From: Ectobius pallidus
Lineage: Eukaryota > Arthropoda > Insecta > Blattodea > Ectobiidae
DNA length: 64,000 bases
Assembly: GCA_964059195.1 (NCBI GenBank)
Contig: CAXKWD010000008.1
Location: 49,456,502-49,520,501 of the forward strand
Direction: 5' to 3'
Positions 34,550 through 46,196 of this stretch are shown one piece after another; the first letter of the stretch is position 1; each line of letters starts with the position of its first letter. Under the pieces are notes generated by a model. It saw only the letters and a program-made list of their open reading frames with translations, did no database searches and was not told where the DNA came from. Both the position numbers and the translations under genes were made by a program.

Positions 34550-35448
34550 AAGATGGGGAATGCACAGAACAGTAGCGAATGACCGTTACCTTCAAGGGCG
34601 CTGTGCCGGTGACCTACGAACACGCCGGAAATTGCCGAAGACTGGTGAGAAGATAAATGCGATCATATTCCAACGTTGGGCCAACAATCATAACCCCAAC
34701 GGTAGGGCGGGCGCGAACGCCAACTAACAAATGAATTGGCCCATACGAGGAAATTACAACGGACCTTTTCCCAACATATCCCTAAAATGCCAACCAAATC
34801 CCGCCGTTGGGCCAACGAAGTGTGCTACTAGGGCATATCACAGGAGATGTTGGAAATGCCGTCCTTCTGCATCATTACATCTACGGCACCTTTTGTAGAA
34901 ATTGCTATTCACACGCAGTAGTTCTAATGTATAATTATGTCGTGGCATTTTTAAAACACTTCAAGCAAAACTAAAAACTACTTTAACCATAAAAAAACAC
35001 AAACACTGCTGTAATAATTATTCACGTGTGAACGCAATCAGATCACATGCTAGACTTCAGCGGTGAGACAACGAGGCATCACTTGGGCGCTTGATGCATG
35101 AGTCACGGATAGTCGGCCCGTGCGATTGCCGGCCAAGTCGTAATACTAATGGTCGAGAACTTCATCCCATGAGGGGACAAGGCCTACTACCCATGTTGCA
35201 TCTTCTTCCTCCATTCTTCTACATTGACAGATGGTGGTCTTCATGACTGAAGCCGCTATTTCTTTATCAAGTGGCTCCTCGTCTTCATGAGGCTATGTGC
35301 ACCCTGGTCCAGAATTCTATATCTCAGAAAAATGGTGATACATGGTATAACATAAGGAAAGAATCTTGGCTAAAGGCTAAATAAAATTCAGAGAAATGAA
35401 TAATGAATAGTTTATTGTTATTGCTGCTTTACAAGTTATGGATAAGTC

Positions 35449-35488
<40 letters not shown>

Positions 35489-37842
35489 GTGATTCTTCAA
35501 ATACGGGAAAATTTGGAGTGTGTAAAATCCAAATTTTTTTCTTTGTTTAGAAAATCTCAAAAAAATCACAAAAATACTTCAGGGGTTACTTGATTATAAT
35601 ATGATACCAGCAGAGCTTAAATGTTTATATTTTTATTTATTTTAATTTCTTTATTTTTTAAAGTCATGTGGATGACATCCGTGTACATGTGGATGGTAGA
35701 AGGCCACATTAATGACTAACTTTGGCAACAATCTGCTTTTCTTTATGTGATTTCATATTTTTCTCAGCATACGGTAGGTACTTCAGTTGATTTTGCATCA
35801 AATTTGAAAATTTGTGTGCATACTCCGGAATTAATGTAATTTTAACGAGACTGTGTTTTTATGGTTTTGGGGGAGGGGAGAATCAAGCAGAAATTCATTT
35901 AATCAGTTTTAAGATCTTAAGTACAGGTCACAGACACCGCAAACACAATAGTATCCTACATTTATCATCTACATGACTTGAGAGTCATCCACATACCCCT
36001 TCATGAGACATGTGGATGACACAAAAATCAGGCATGTGGATGACAAAAAAGGAGTTTAAGTGGTCTCAGCAAGCTCTGTAGGCTCAACTTCAGTCAGGTA
36101 CTTTGAATTGGAAGGTTTATCATAGTGCATAATCAAAATTAATTAATATTCACTTTCTGCCTACTTTCTAGAAGCCATGTTAATGACTGGGAATAAAAAC
36201 GTTTTCCTTGAAAATGATACAAAGTCTTTTGTTAATCCCAAACTGTTTGTAAGCAAGCAAAATTCAACCTTACAGTTCAACCACAAGCTGCCCTGTTGGC
36301 TTTCTAACACTGTTACCAGTTTTACAAATTTCTCATTTCTGCAGAAAAAATTCCATTCTTTTCAGCCATGTCATCATCATCAGGATCTAAAGGCAATGCC
36401 TTGTTGTAGTAGCCATGTCTTCCTCTTCATCGCTGTTCTCTTTAGATTTTCGTATGACAGCACGTCCATATCCTTTATCATGTTTTTAATAAATGAATTT
36501 CTTGGACGTCCTCTTGATTTCTTTCCCAGTATTTTCCCTTCAAAAATGTTAATGAGTAGACCATTGTGCCGAAATGTATGACCCACTAACTTTGCTCTTC
36601 TACTCTTAATTGAATTCAGAAGGGATCTCTCTTCCATCACTTCATTAAGCACTTCTTCATTTGTTTTCCTATCCACCCAACTCGTCTTTGTTAGCCTTCT
36701 CCATATCCACATTTCTGCTGCTTCTAGTTTCTTGGCTTCTGCTTTTCCTATTGTCCATGTTTCACATCCATAAGTTAATACACAACTTACAAATGTTTTG
36801 GCAAATTTTTTCCTTACTTCCATGCTTAAATGGTTATTTGTGAGAAGATTCCTTTTGTTCTGAAATGCTTGTTTAGCCAGGTTTATTCTTCTCTTAATTT
36901 CTGTGTCACACTTGTTAAACTTATTGATAATGCTACCCAAGTAACAAAAACTTTCGACCTGGTCTAGGGCTGTACCGTCAAGCTGTATGTTGATTTTAAA
37001 ATTTTCATTTGTTCTTCCGATCACCATGGTTTTTGTTTTCTTTTTATTGATCTTCATTTTAAAATTTGTCAATGCATCTGATAGAACTTTAAGCATTTTA
37101 TTCATTTCCTTTTCTGAATCAGCCAAAATAACTATGTCATCTGCAAATCGAATGCTATGAATACTGACTCCATTTATTTTAATACCCTTTGTTTTTCTTT
37201 TCATTTCTCTGATTGCTTCCTCAATGAACATATTAAACAGATGTGGCGATAATGGGCAGCCTTGTCTCACTCCTCTTCTTATTCTGGCTTCTTGTCTGCT
37301 CCCATTAACATTTATTTCAGTTGTTTGTGTTTTGTATAAGTTTAGAATAAGTCTTCTATCCCTCCAGTCTACTCCAAATTTTTTCAATGTTTGGAATAGT
37401 AATTCCCAGTCTACGTTATCAAAAGCTTTTTCGAGGTCTATGAAGGTGGCAAAGGTTCTTCTGTTTACTTCAATTCTTCTATCTAGAATTAGTCTAAGGG
37501 CTAAAATTGCTTCTCTAGTTCCTCTCCCTGTTCTAAACCCAAATTGATCTTCATCTAAATTCTGTTCAATTTTTCCCTTTAGCCTCTCTTTTATTATGTT
37601 TAGTAAAATCTTTGACGCATGCGAAAGAATTGATATAGTTCTGTAATTACTGCAGTCTGATGCATTACCTTTCTTGGGAATGGTTATAGTTCTACTTTTA
37701 ATAAAGTCTGGAGGTAGCATTCCATTTTCATAGTAGTCAGAAACAATTTTGAATAATTTTATTTTCGTTGACTCACATGTTTTCTTCAGCAATTCAGCTG
37801 GTATTTGGTCTATACCTGTTGCCTTCTTATCTTTTAGGCTTC
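34548..37842. repeat. Tandem duplication, unit B (3,295 bp)
   Basis: It starts at TCAAGATGGGG and ends inside the LINE at TTAGGCTTC. Its content is the same as unit A without the gypsy element: W end, Y right end (to 34833), Z fragment, (TA)n 35451-35486, element X left part and LINE RT. The parental sequence continues past 37842. Confidence 0.9.
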
Positions 37843-38829
37843 CTAGGGCCTTTTCAAATTCACCCATAGTTATGGAGGGACCGATCATTTCCTCATCCAC
37901 ACCATCCTCCGTTTCTATGTAATCATTGACGTTTTGTATATCTTTGCCATTGTACAAATCTTCCAAGTATTCCTTCCACCTTCTACTCACCTCAGTATTA
38001 TCAAAAAGCAGTTTACCATTTGTGTCTTTTACAATGGTTGATTTTGTTCTTTGATTAGGTATCAATGATTTAATTGTATTATAAGCTTTATCTGATCTTC
38101 CCTTTAATAAATCTTCTTCAATTCCCTCGCTTACTTCATGCATCCATTTTTCTTTTTCTTCCCTACATTTTTGTGTGATTTTATTCTTAATTCTTTTGTA
38201 TTCTCCAAAGTCTTTATTCCTTAGGGTATTCCTTTCTTCAATCAGATCTAATATTTCCTTGGTCATCCATGGTTTCCTTGGTACAAGTTTGTTCTTGCCA
38301 AGAATGTCATCTGCTACTTTTATTATCGTTTCTTTTACATCTTCCCACTTTTCTCTTCCTTCCAGCTTATTGTCCATTTCTTCTTTCAGTCTGTCCACTG
38401 TTTCAGTATCCTTAAGTTTTTCTAAACACCATTTTTCAGCCATGTGGATGACCAAAAACCCTTGGGACATTCTTTATGTTCATTAGGTGGGGTGAAAATT
38501 TTATTTCATTTTATTTTTTATGGGTTAATATTCTTCACCCATTCATACTCATTGACAGGAAAAAAGTTGAGAAGGAAATAACATTTTGTTTTGTGGAAAA
38601 ATGCATTAGAATATACAAAACCGAGGTTTGGGACAGGGCATGTAGATGACATTTCATTGAATTAAATTCGATTTTGGAATATCAGAATTTAAAGTTAGTG
38701 ACATTTCAAACTGATAGTTGTAGTATGGAAGTAGTAGAAACAAACTTTTATTTCAATTTTTTTTTAAAGTTGAATTTGAAGGGAAATATCACTCCGGAAC
38801 GCAATTTTTCCCGTATTTGAAGAATCACC
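35487..38829. mobile_element. Element X: TIR transposon with CATGTGGATGAC array, complete copy
   Basis: The left end GGGTGATTCTTCAAATACGG and the right end reverse complement GGTGATTCTTCAAATACGGG form a TIR of about 24 bp. The insert lies in a TA run, so its TA-type duplication cannot be delimited. Without the nested LINE X is about 1.27 kb. Ten forward or reverse copies of CATGTGGATGAC or near forms (CATGTTAATGAC, CATGTAGATGAC) lie at 35665, 35686, 35705, 35965, 35984, 36009, 36033, 36176, 38441 and 38639. No transposase is recognisable. Confidence 0.8.
36372..38432 (-). mobile_element. 5'-truncated RTE-like LINE with intact RT ORF
   Basis: The element is bounded by 13-bp repeats TTTTCAGCCATGT (36359-36371 and 38433-38445). 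Its minus ORF (to 36380) is open across about 680 residues with no stop. It has a basic linker, KKATGIDQIPAELL, CSNYRTISIL, IDLEKAFDNVDW, RQGCPLSPHLFN and FADDIVILA, then the RTE tail with a GRPRNSF motif. The apparent ATG at 38470 is in the flank, so the endonuclease was lost by 5' truncation. A GATGATGATGA repeat forms the 3' tail. RT might be enzymatically complete but cannot nick DNA. Confidence 0.85.
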
Positions 38830-39480
38830 TATATATTATGAACTACATAACATGTATTAATAAACTTCATTTTTATGCAATGTGACAATAGTTGATTTAT
38901 GTAAGTTGATCTTTCCACCTTATGCCCTCAATATAGTCTAGGAAATCCAAGAATGTTACCATTAACGTTTACAATATTATATGGTGTTAATCTTTATATT
39001 CTCATATAAGTAACAATGTGCAATCTTTTAGCCTACTGTGATTAGTTAATTTGTTCTCCAGCTGTCTTGTGACCAGTTATAGCATCACCATTATTAGGCC
39101 GGTACGTTAGAAATATAATCAACTCTATCAAGTAACTTCCATTCTACTTGCCTGTATAATTTAAAAACATAGGCTACTTCATAACAGGGTTAAAAGGCGT
39201 ATTTACATTATGTTTGAATTACAGTCTAATCTGATTAGCTTAACCTGTAAGAGCTTTATTTCTAAAATGCTGTTCCATCTATTCCTATAGACCTATGCAC
39301 TTAGATTAGCTTATTCATTATCAAATAATATTTAAAAGACTTCAATATAGGCTTAAAAAAGCTTTAAAAATCTGTGTAAAATCTCTTCAAAATTCATAAT
39401 AATTTTATTTATTATATTCTTAATTTACATTCAATTACAATTTTGATTGTAAGATGCAGTTTGTAACATAATCTGAGTGT
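38830..39480. repeat. Inverted partner of repeat W
   Basis: Segments here are reverse complements of W downstream: the TATGCCCTCAATATAGTCTA block matches 40950-40975, and the GCTAATCAGATT block near 39235 matches 40330. The arms have diverged and carry deletions. Together with 39935-41646 this is a foldback-like structure. Confidence 0.7.
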
Positions 39481-39835
39481 GTTCGAAAACAGGCTGCTTA
39501 GGAAAATATTTGGGCCTATGGGAGAGATGAAAATGGGGACTGGAGGAAACTGCATAACGACGAGCTTCATAATCTGTACTCGCCACCAGATATAATAAGG
39601 GAAATTAAATCACAGGGAATGAAATGGGCTAAACATGTTGTGCGTAAGGGGGAAAAGACATCTAAAAAATGCTGAGTGGGAGACCCAAAGGGAAATGACG
39701 ACTTGGAAGACTTAGACGTAGGTGGAAAGAAAATATTAAGATGTAGATTTAAGGGAAATAGGATTTGTGGGGGATAGTAGGATGGAATTAGTACAGAATT
39801 GGGTTGAATGCCAGGTGCAAGGGTATTTTAATTTT
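39481..39835 (+). pseudogene. RTE LINE 3' fragment
   Basis: The frames read FENRLLRKIFGP, then WRKLHNDELHNLYS and REIKSQGMKWAKHVVRKGEK, the C-terminal pattern of RTE-type LINE proteins. Several frameshifts and stops are present and the RT itself is absent. Confidence 0.75.
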
Positions 39836-39934
39836 ATTGTGAAATATTAGGTGACATGCCAATCGCAATTACGCATTACCGGCGTTGACCAGCGGCTACA
39901 GGGATGACGGCATGACCTGCGGGGAACTGTGGCC

Positions 39935-41646
39935 GGTGGCATGCGGGAAGCAGCCAGGCGAGTGGAAAGGGGAACGCGCGGGGCACAAAGTTCCATTATT
40001 CCCATTTTATTCCATAATCTAGTAATATTTTACTTTTACAAAGACTGATGTTAAGATCATTAGCAAAATTGATTAGGCCTACACACAACATTTTAGAGTT
40101 CATTTTAAATTGAATTCTACAAACTGTAGCCTATTGGGGTTATAACCAAAATTGTGACTGAATGTAAGCCTAAATTAAGAATAGAACAGATAGAATTCTT
40201 TAGAAATTTGTGAAGAGATTTTACATGATTTCGTAAAGATGTTTTAAATAACCTAATCTATTAAGTGCACATATAGGTCTATAGGGATAGATGAAACAAT
40301 TTGATGGAAAAGCATTCTAGCAATCAAGTTAAGCTAATCAGATTTAGACGGTTATTCAAATATAATGTAAATGCATTTTTTAACCTTGTCATGAACTATG
40401 TTTTAAAATTATACAGGAAAATAGAATGCAAGTTACTTGGTAGAGTTGATTATATAACTAACGTATTAGGCCTAAAGCTCTATCCACAATGTGCAGATGG
40501 CAGTCTGTAGTCGGTAGTCAAAGTAAAACATGTGGTGAGTAATGTATGCCATTCACAAAGTACAGTTGCTGTCAGCAGTCGAGAAATTCATCTTCGACTA
40601 CCTACCCCAACTGCAAGTTACATATTACGAGATTGAAAATTATTTAGGCCTACTAGTGCAAAGAAATAGATTAGGTTACTATGAAAAGCAAGATGTATTT
40701 ATTATAGCCTACATATTATGCACTATAAATTGATTCCTTCCCATTATTTGTACTGTAAAATGTTTCCCTAACCTCAATGTTCACTTCATATTATGGGCAG
40801 CTCTCAAGCGCCCAACTGCACATTGTGGATAGAGCTTAATAATGAAGTACCGGCAATTAAAGGCTAGGAGTGCACATTATAACTTATATGAGAATATAAA
40901 GATTAACATCATATTTAAATGTTACTGGCAACATTCCCTGGATTTTTTAGACTATATAATGAGGGCATCTACATTTTAATAATAAATCAAATATTTATAC
41001 CTTAACATTTTTACTGGGTAGGCCCTACTTCTCGAAAAACTTGATTCTGACAAATAATCATGCATGCTCCATGTAGGCTACTTGCAAGTTTTAAATCTTG
41101 AAAATCCCGCAATTGATGTAGATTTTGAACTGTAGAACTGCTGATCTTGAACTGCGTTTCAATTCAGTTGGAATTTTGTTGCTTATATGATGCTCCTTCT
41201 CTGCTTCCTTCTGCCTTTCTTTATGTAAATCATCTGAAACAAATTTGCAATAGGAAATTACAGTTCTGTAACGTTGAACGAACCTTCAATTATAATATGA
41301 ATGCAACACTCATAATACAGTATTGTGTAAAAATGATAACGTTATTTTAAGAGAACAACCAATGGGCTTACCTAATATTATGTATGAAATATGAATGAGA
41401 ATCAAAACTGCGTTAACTTCTTTACATATCAAGATGGCGAATGAGGAATGACCGTTACCTTCAAGGGCGCTGTGCCGATGACCTACGAACACGCCGGAAA
41501 TTGCCGAAGACTGGTGAGAAGATAAATGCGATCATATTCCAACGTTGGGCCAACAATCATAACCCCAATGGTAGGGCGGGCGCGAATGCCAACCAACAGA
41601 TGAATTGGCCCAAAGGAGGAAATTACAACGAACCTTTTCCCAACAT
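39935..41646. mobile_element. Repeat W and Y right part, third copy
   Basis: It follows 22508-24420 closely with a 190-bp deletion and a few small changes, and reaches CCCAACAT in the Y right subterminal array. There a CR1/L2-like LINE enters. The array resumes at 44249. Confidence 0.8.
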
Positions 41647-44248
41647 ATTTATTTATTTATTTATTTATTTGATACCCATTAAACATTTACATGTGTTAGG
41701 CTTAGTAAGATTACATAAATATTAAGTCCAATTAGTGGTGAGGTGTTCTCTTACAGTGTAGAAGTTGTTTCTTAACAGCAGCGATTTTACTTTCTTCTTG
41801 AACAGTTGTAAGGAGTTTAGCGACTTTGAGCTTTCAGGTAGTTTGTTGTAGAGTTTAGTACCAGTGACAATGTGACTGTCAAGTGTCTTTTGAAGTCTGT
41901 ATCTATTGGGTACTAGATTATTTCTCCCACGAGTGTTGTGATTGTGAACATCATGTTGTACAGTTGCTGCAGGAAGATTCATATGCATAAAGACAAGGTT
42001 AAAGTATACGAATAAGGAGGATAATGTCAAAATTTGATATTCAGCAAAGAGTGGTACACAGCTATCAAAGGGACCACAGCCTTTTATAGCGCGCAATGCC
42101 TTTTTTTGCAGCGTGAACACATCACTGGCAGCATGGCTGTTGCCCCAGAGCATAATGCCGTAGGACAAGTGCGTATTGAAGAAACAGTGGTAAGCCATAA
42201 GTACAGCATGAGGAGGCAGAGCATTTTTTAATTTCCTCAGCAGGAAGATAGCACTAGACACTTTTTTACATAGCTCTTGAGTATGTGCTTTCCAGTTGAG
42301 TTTGCTGTCCAAAAAGATACCCAACACTTTGACAGAGTCAATGTCCTCAGACATATGATCAAATGTAAGAGACTGAGTTTTGCTGGGGTTCATACAGAGA
42401 CAATGAGCAGAGAACCATTTACTAAGCTGGGCCAGTATGTAGTCAGTGTTGCTGTCGTCATTAGTTGAGTTCAGTACGGTGGTGTCGTCAGCATACAGAA
42501 CAAGTCTTGCTGGAATAGCAGAGTGAAGGTCATTAATAGCTACTATAAATAGGAAGGTGCCAAGGATGGATCCTTGGGGAACACCTGTTGAGATTCTTTT
42601 ATAAGATGATAGTTCATTTTTGGTAAAAACCGCCTGATATCGTTCACTTAAGTAGGACTTGACAGTGGCAAGCTCCTTCCCTGTTACGCCATAGTGTTCA
42701 AGTTTCAAGCAGATAATCTCATGGGGTAAGCAATCAAAGGCTTTAGTGAGGTCACAAAGGTGCATTATGGCTCTACTCTTATCTTCAAAGGATTCCAGGA
42801 TGAATCTGACAATCTCTTCCACTGCTAGAGTTGTGGATTTGTCAGCACGGAAGCCATATTGGCTTTTGTAGAAGTAGCCATTGGTTTCAAAGTAGAATTC
42901 TAGCTGTTTATACATAATAGATTCGACAATTTTAGACAGAATTGGTACCAATGATATTGGCCTATAGTTCGCAGGCTGGTCTTTAGCTCCTTTCTTGAAG
43001 ACAGGAATAACTTTAGAGTATTTGAGGGAGTCAGTGAATACACCCTACTCGAGACACTGATTTATCACAAGCGATAACGGATGCACTATCACATAGATTA
43101 TCTGCTTCATGAAGAAGTTTGAGAATCCATAAATGTCTTGGCTTTTGGAGTTAGAGAGTCCAGAAATTGCCTTATGTACGTCTTCAGGGGTAACAGGATT
43201 CCGTTTGAAAACAGTTTCAGTTGTAGGGATAGTCCTAAGATGTATAGGATCTTTATCAAGACAGACATTATTCTGTAATTGATTCACTGACTCAATGAAG
43301 TACTTATTGAAGACTTCAGCAGATAGGTTATTGTCGGGCTGTTTATGTTTAGATTTACCAGATTCAGTATTAATTACACTCCAAGCAGTTTTGCATTTGT
43401 TTACAGAGTTGAATATGAGTTGTTCGTTGAAAGATATTTTGGATGTTCTTAATTTCTTTCTATACTCACTTCTGCTGTTTTGGAATTCGGACACATTGAA
43501 ATCGGAACCATCAGCTTGTTTTAGCTTGTATAATCGGAACATTTTATCTCTAATGGCTTTGAGGTCTTTTGAGAACCAGGGCTCGGGTGAGTTGTTACTT
43601 TGACTCTTTTGCACCACATTGAAGGAGCAGAAGTGATCAAGTAGAGTCTTTAATGTTCCGAACAATGAGGAGAAATTTTCCAATCCACAAGTCGAGGATA
43701 GCAGAGTACACCAATCTACATAGGATAGCTCAGTGATGAGATCACTTAGATATTTAAAGCTAATGATGCGTTGTTTAGGTGTGTTGCAAATTTCATTGCT
43801 GGTTGTTGGTGTTAGATTCTGGAGTTGGAGCCAAAGTGCACTATGATCAGAGAGCAATGGGTTTTCGACTCCACAAGTGTACTGCCATGGGTCATAGTTT
43901 GTTAGGATGTTGTCTAGGCAGGATTTATTTCTGGTAGGTTCATTATTAGTATAGAAGACTCCATATTGGCGCAGAGTATTAAGAAGGAGACGCACGGGCT
44001 TGCTCAAATGATTGACATCTAAGTTAAGGTCAGCACTAATGACAAGTTTAAGCTTGGTGGATTTACTCAGGGTGTCCAAAATCTGTTCCAGTTTACTTAT
44101 GAAGAGGTTAACGTCGCCATTCGGGGACCTGTAAGCTGAGATGATGACCAAATTGAGTTTAGTGATCTTAACTGCGGCAAATTCGGCATGTAGTTCAACC
44201 GAAGACTTGTTGATCCATTCAAGGGAATGCCAGTCCAGTGTGTCTACC
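41647..44248 (-). mobile_element. CR1/L2-like LINE, 5' truncated
   Basis: The 3' tail is a run of (ATTT) repeats on the plus strand at 41647-41671. The 5' end lies inside the endonuclease. Compared with the empty site at 24410-24430, about nine target bases are missing instead of duplicated, so integration caused a small deletion. Confidence 0.85.
41722..44248 (-). pseudogene. CR1/L2-like endonuclease-RT, one stop codon
   Basis: The frame starts within the APE domain (LVIISAYRSPNGDVNLF, LVISADLNLDV, LLSDHSALWLQL). It passes a linker and meets a TAG just before GVFTDSLKYSKV (43045-43047). In the same frame the RT follows: DQPANYRPISLVPIL, CDLTKAFDCLPHE, STGVPQGSILG and LVLYADDTTVLNS. A C-terminal domain with HNTRGRNNLV completes it. 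The ATG at 44277 belongs to the flanking Y sequence. Only one nonsense change separates the two ORFs, so decay is recent. Confidence 0.9.
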
Positions 44249-44295
44249 ATGCCAACCAAATCCCTCCGTTGGGCCAACGAAGTGTGCTACTAGGG
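44249..44295. mobile_element. Right end of element Y, third copy
   Basis: ATGCCAACCAAATCC...TGTGCTACTAGGG is the terminal part of Y. It stops 46 bp before a neprilysin exon. Confidence 0.8.
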
Positions 44296-44341
44296 CTAGC
44301 TGATACATGCAATTAATGTAGTATTTTATTCCTCTTGACAG

Positions 44342-44518
44342 GTAAATGAAATGCTGGACGATATTAAGGAGAGTTTCAATTCACTGGTGCATGAAGGAGA
44401 ATGGATTAACCTACAAACTAAACAATCTGCTTTAGAGAAAGCAAAAGCTATTACTAGTTTTATTGGATACCAAGAATGGTTGCTGAAGCCAGGAAAATTA
44501 GATGAATATTATGGTGAG
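44342..44518 (+). CDS. Neprilysin-like (peptidase M13) exon
   Basis: The 59-codon exon reads VNEMLDDIKESFNSLVHE, then EWINLQTKQSALEKAKAITS and GYQEWLLKPGKLDEYY. This is the N-terminal M13 domain segment in which neprilysins have MVxxI..F...L...WMD..TR..A..K...M...IGYP.WL. An acceptor (TTCCTCTTGACAG) and a donor (GAG|GTAGGT) flank it in phase 0. M13 enzymes are membrane-bound or secreted zinc peptidases that cleave small peptides. The zinc-binding HExxH exon is not in the window. The preceding intron is packed with transposons up to 46 bp from this exon. Confidence 0.85.
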
Positions 44519-44995
44519 GTAGGTTTCTCAATGTTATTATTTATTTATTTGTAGGCCTCTATACATAAGCTGTGTCTGTGGGCAATCCTGGAAAAAACAA
44601 CAAAAAATACAACAAAATATTGGCATTTCATTATTAAAGTACATCTGCCAAATTCATATGTAATAATAATAATAATAATGAGAAAAATATTTTATTTTGT
44701 CTAATTTATTAGCATTATATGCTACTGTAATTGAGTTTGAACATGTCAGAATTTACAAACTAATTACAAAGGTCACAAAAAAAATTGTAACATCAACAGT
44801 AAGCAGTAGTGTAAGTAAGTAAACTTTCCAAATTCCCTATGTTTATTGAATATAATGTCTTCAATATTACACTGTGTTAATTACAAAATCCCTTAAACTA
44901 GACGTAAGCCTAATACATTTCTTGTAGAGGATACGGTAAATAATTTTATATTTGTTCTGGACATAAGTTACTACTCTAGATTTATATCCCGTATA
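44519..44995. other. Neprilysin intron, AT-rich, no gene
   Basis: Non-coding, with a short (TAA)n run near 44660. Nothing else is recognisable. Confidence 0.5.
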
Positions 44996-45270
44996 AACTA
45001 AATTCCATGGCACTACAATCCTTTGAGATATTGGGTCTGCCACCTGACAGCTGCTTCATCTACCATAAGCAGATGGCAGGATTGGGGTAGGGGGCATGTG
45101 GTCAGCATGCCAACTCCCACGGCCGTTATTCATGGCTTACTGAAACAGAGCTGCTATTTTGTGTGTCACAAGGCTGAATGTTCCCTCAGAAAAATCAGAG
45201 GAAATACCAGGGATCGAACCCGAACCTGCAGATCCAGTCAGGTACCATGCAGGTGACCAGAATACTATCC
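44996..45270 (-). mobile_element. Degenerate tRNA-derived SINE (family 1)
   Basis: The order of blocks is that of the SINE at 53175-53491: CCATGGCACTAC, AGCAGATGGCAGGATTGG, GGGCATGTGGTCAGCATGC, ACGGCCGTTA, TCAGAAAAATC and GGGATCGAACCC (B box on the minus strand). Changes are many, so it is old. Confidence 0.8.
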
Positions 45271-45878
45271 TATATACAGTATTAAATATGGGCAGACACA
45301 TCCATAATAAACAAAAATTTAAATATTTTCATCCTGATGTTTTCCAAGAATCAGAACAAATATACAGATCCACCAACACTTTTACATATGCTTTTTCTTC
45401 TAATTTTATGGAACATAAATGACCTCAAGTGAAAAACTCTTATGATGATTCAATATTAGAGTTACAACTTTTTCTGTTTCAACATCAAACTTCTTTTCCA
45501 TCAGTCACAGTGCATTCATTATGAAATGTTTTTATGAAAACATGCATGCTGGTTCCTGGCTTATCAGCAAAAACTTATCAGCATTCAAAAGTCTCAACAT
45601 TTTATGTCTTACTTTCTGAAATGCAAGAACATTTTACTCCATTTTTCAATGATACTTTACATGATTTTACAGATACAACCTTACAACATTAATCAAATAA
45701 CAGCACACAGTAGGCCTACACATAGTTTTTTTTCAGGAAGAATGTTAAAAAAGGGATATTTAGAATAATTGGGAAATTATATATTGCAAAAAATGAAAGT
45801 CATAAAAAAATTTCATAATAAAAAATAAATTAATAATGAGATCCAAACATACAGTCACCCTTTTATAATGTTCTTATG
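45271..45878. other. Intron, AT-rich, nothing recognised
   Basis: No ORF, repeat pair or splice-bounded exon was found. Confidence 0.4.
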
Positions 45879-45888
45879 AGAGCCTTTA

Positions 45889-46081
45889 ATCTGCCGCTGT
45901 GAGTGAGTCGGTAGCACGCCTGCCTTCCACTCCGGCAGCCCGGGTTCGATTCCTGGCCGGGTCGGGGATTTTTCAGTAGTGAAAGATTCCCTCCCCGGGT
46001 TCAGGACTGGGTGTTTGTCAGTAGGTTAAGTCTTAGGTTAAGATAATGCACATTGTGCGCGATTCCTTAATTATTATTATT
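45889..46081 (+). mobile_element. tRNA-derived SINE (family 2)
   Basis: The head has an A box in GGTAGCACGCCTGCC and a B box GGTTCGATTCC, the pol III promoter of a tRNA. The body is unrelated to tRNA and the tail is (ATT)n. Flanking AGAGCCTTTA (45879-45888) and AGAGCCCTTA (46082-46091) are the likely target duplication with one change. Confidence 0.85.
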
Positions 46082-46196
46082 AGAGCCCTTATAGGTAATT
46101 TTTTCATAAAAATCAGCATAAAGTTGTAATTTAATTCCTCCTTTTACATATGTTTAAAGGAATTGAATCATTATTTTTTAAAACTATTAATCAATA

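Noticed and set aside
36177..36581. 134-codon ORF present twice (32884 and 36177)
   Set aside because: It crosses the LINE target site and reads into antisense LINE sequence; both copies come from the tandem duplication, so conservation is no evidence of function.
36380..38470. Full-length LINE ORF from the ATG at 38470
   Set aside because: The target duplication at 38433-38445 places the ATG in flanking element X; the LINE is 5' truncated.
43045..44277. Start of the LINE at the ATG 44277
   Set aside because: The first residues are encoded by the Y element; LINE sequence begins at 44248.
45889..45960. Possible tRNA gene
   Set aside because: A and B boxes are present, but no cloverleaf closes and the sequence runs into a SINE body with a simple-repeat tail and target duplications.
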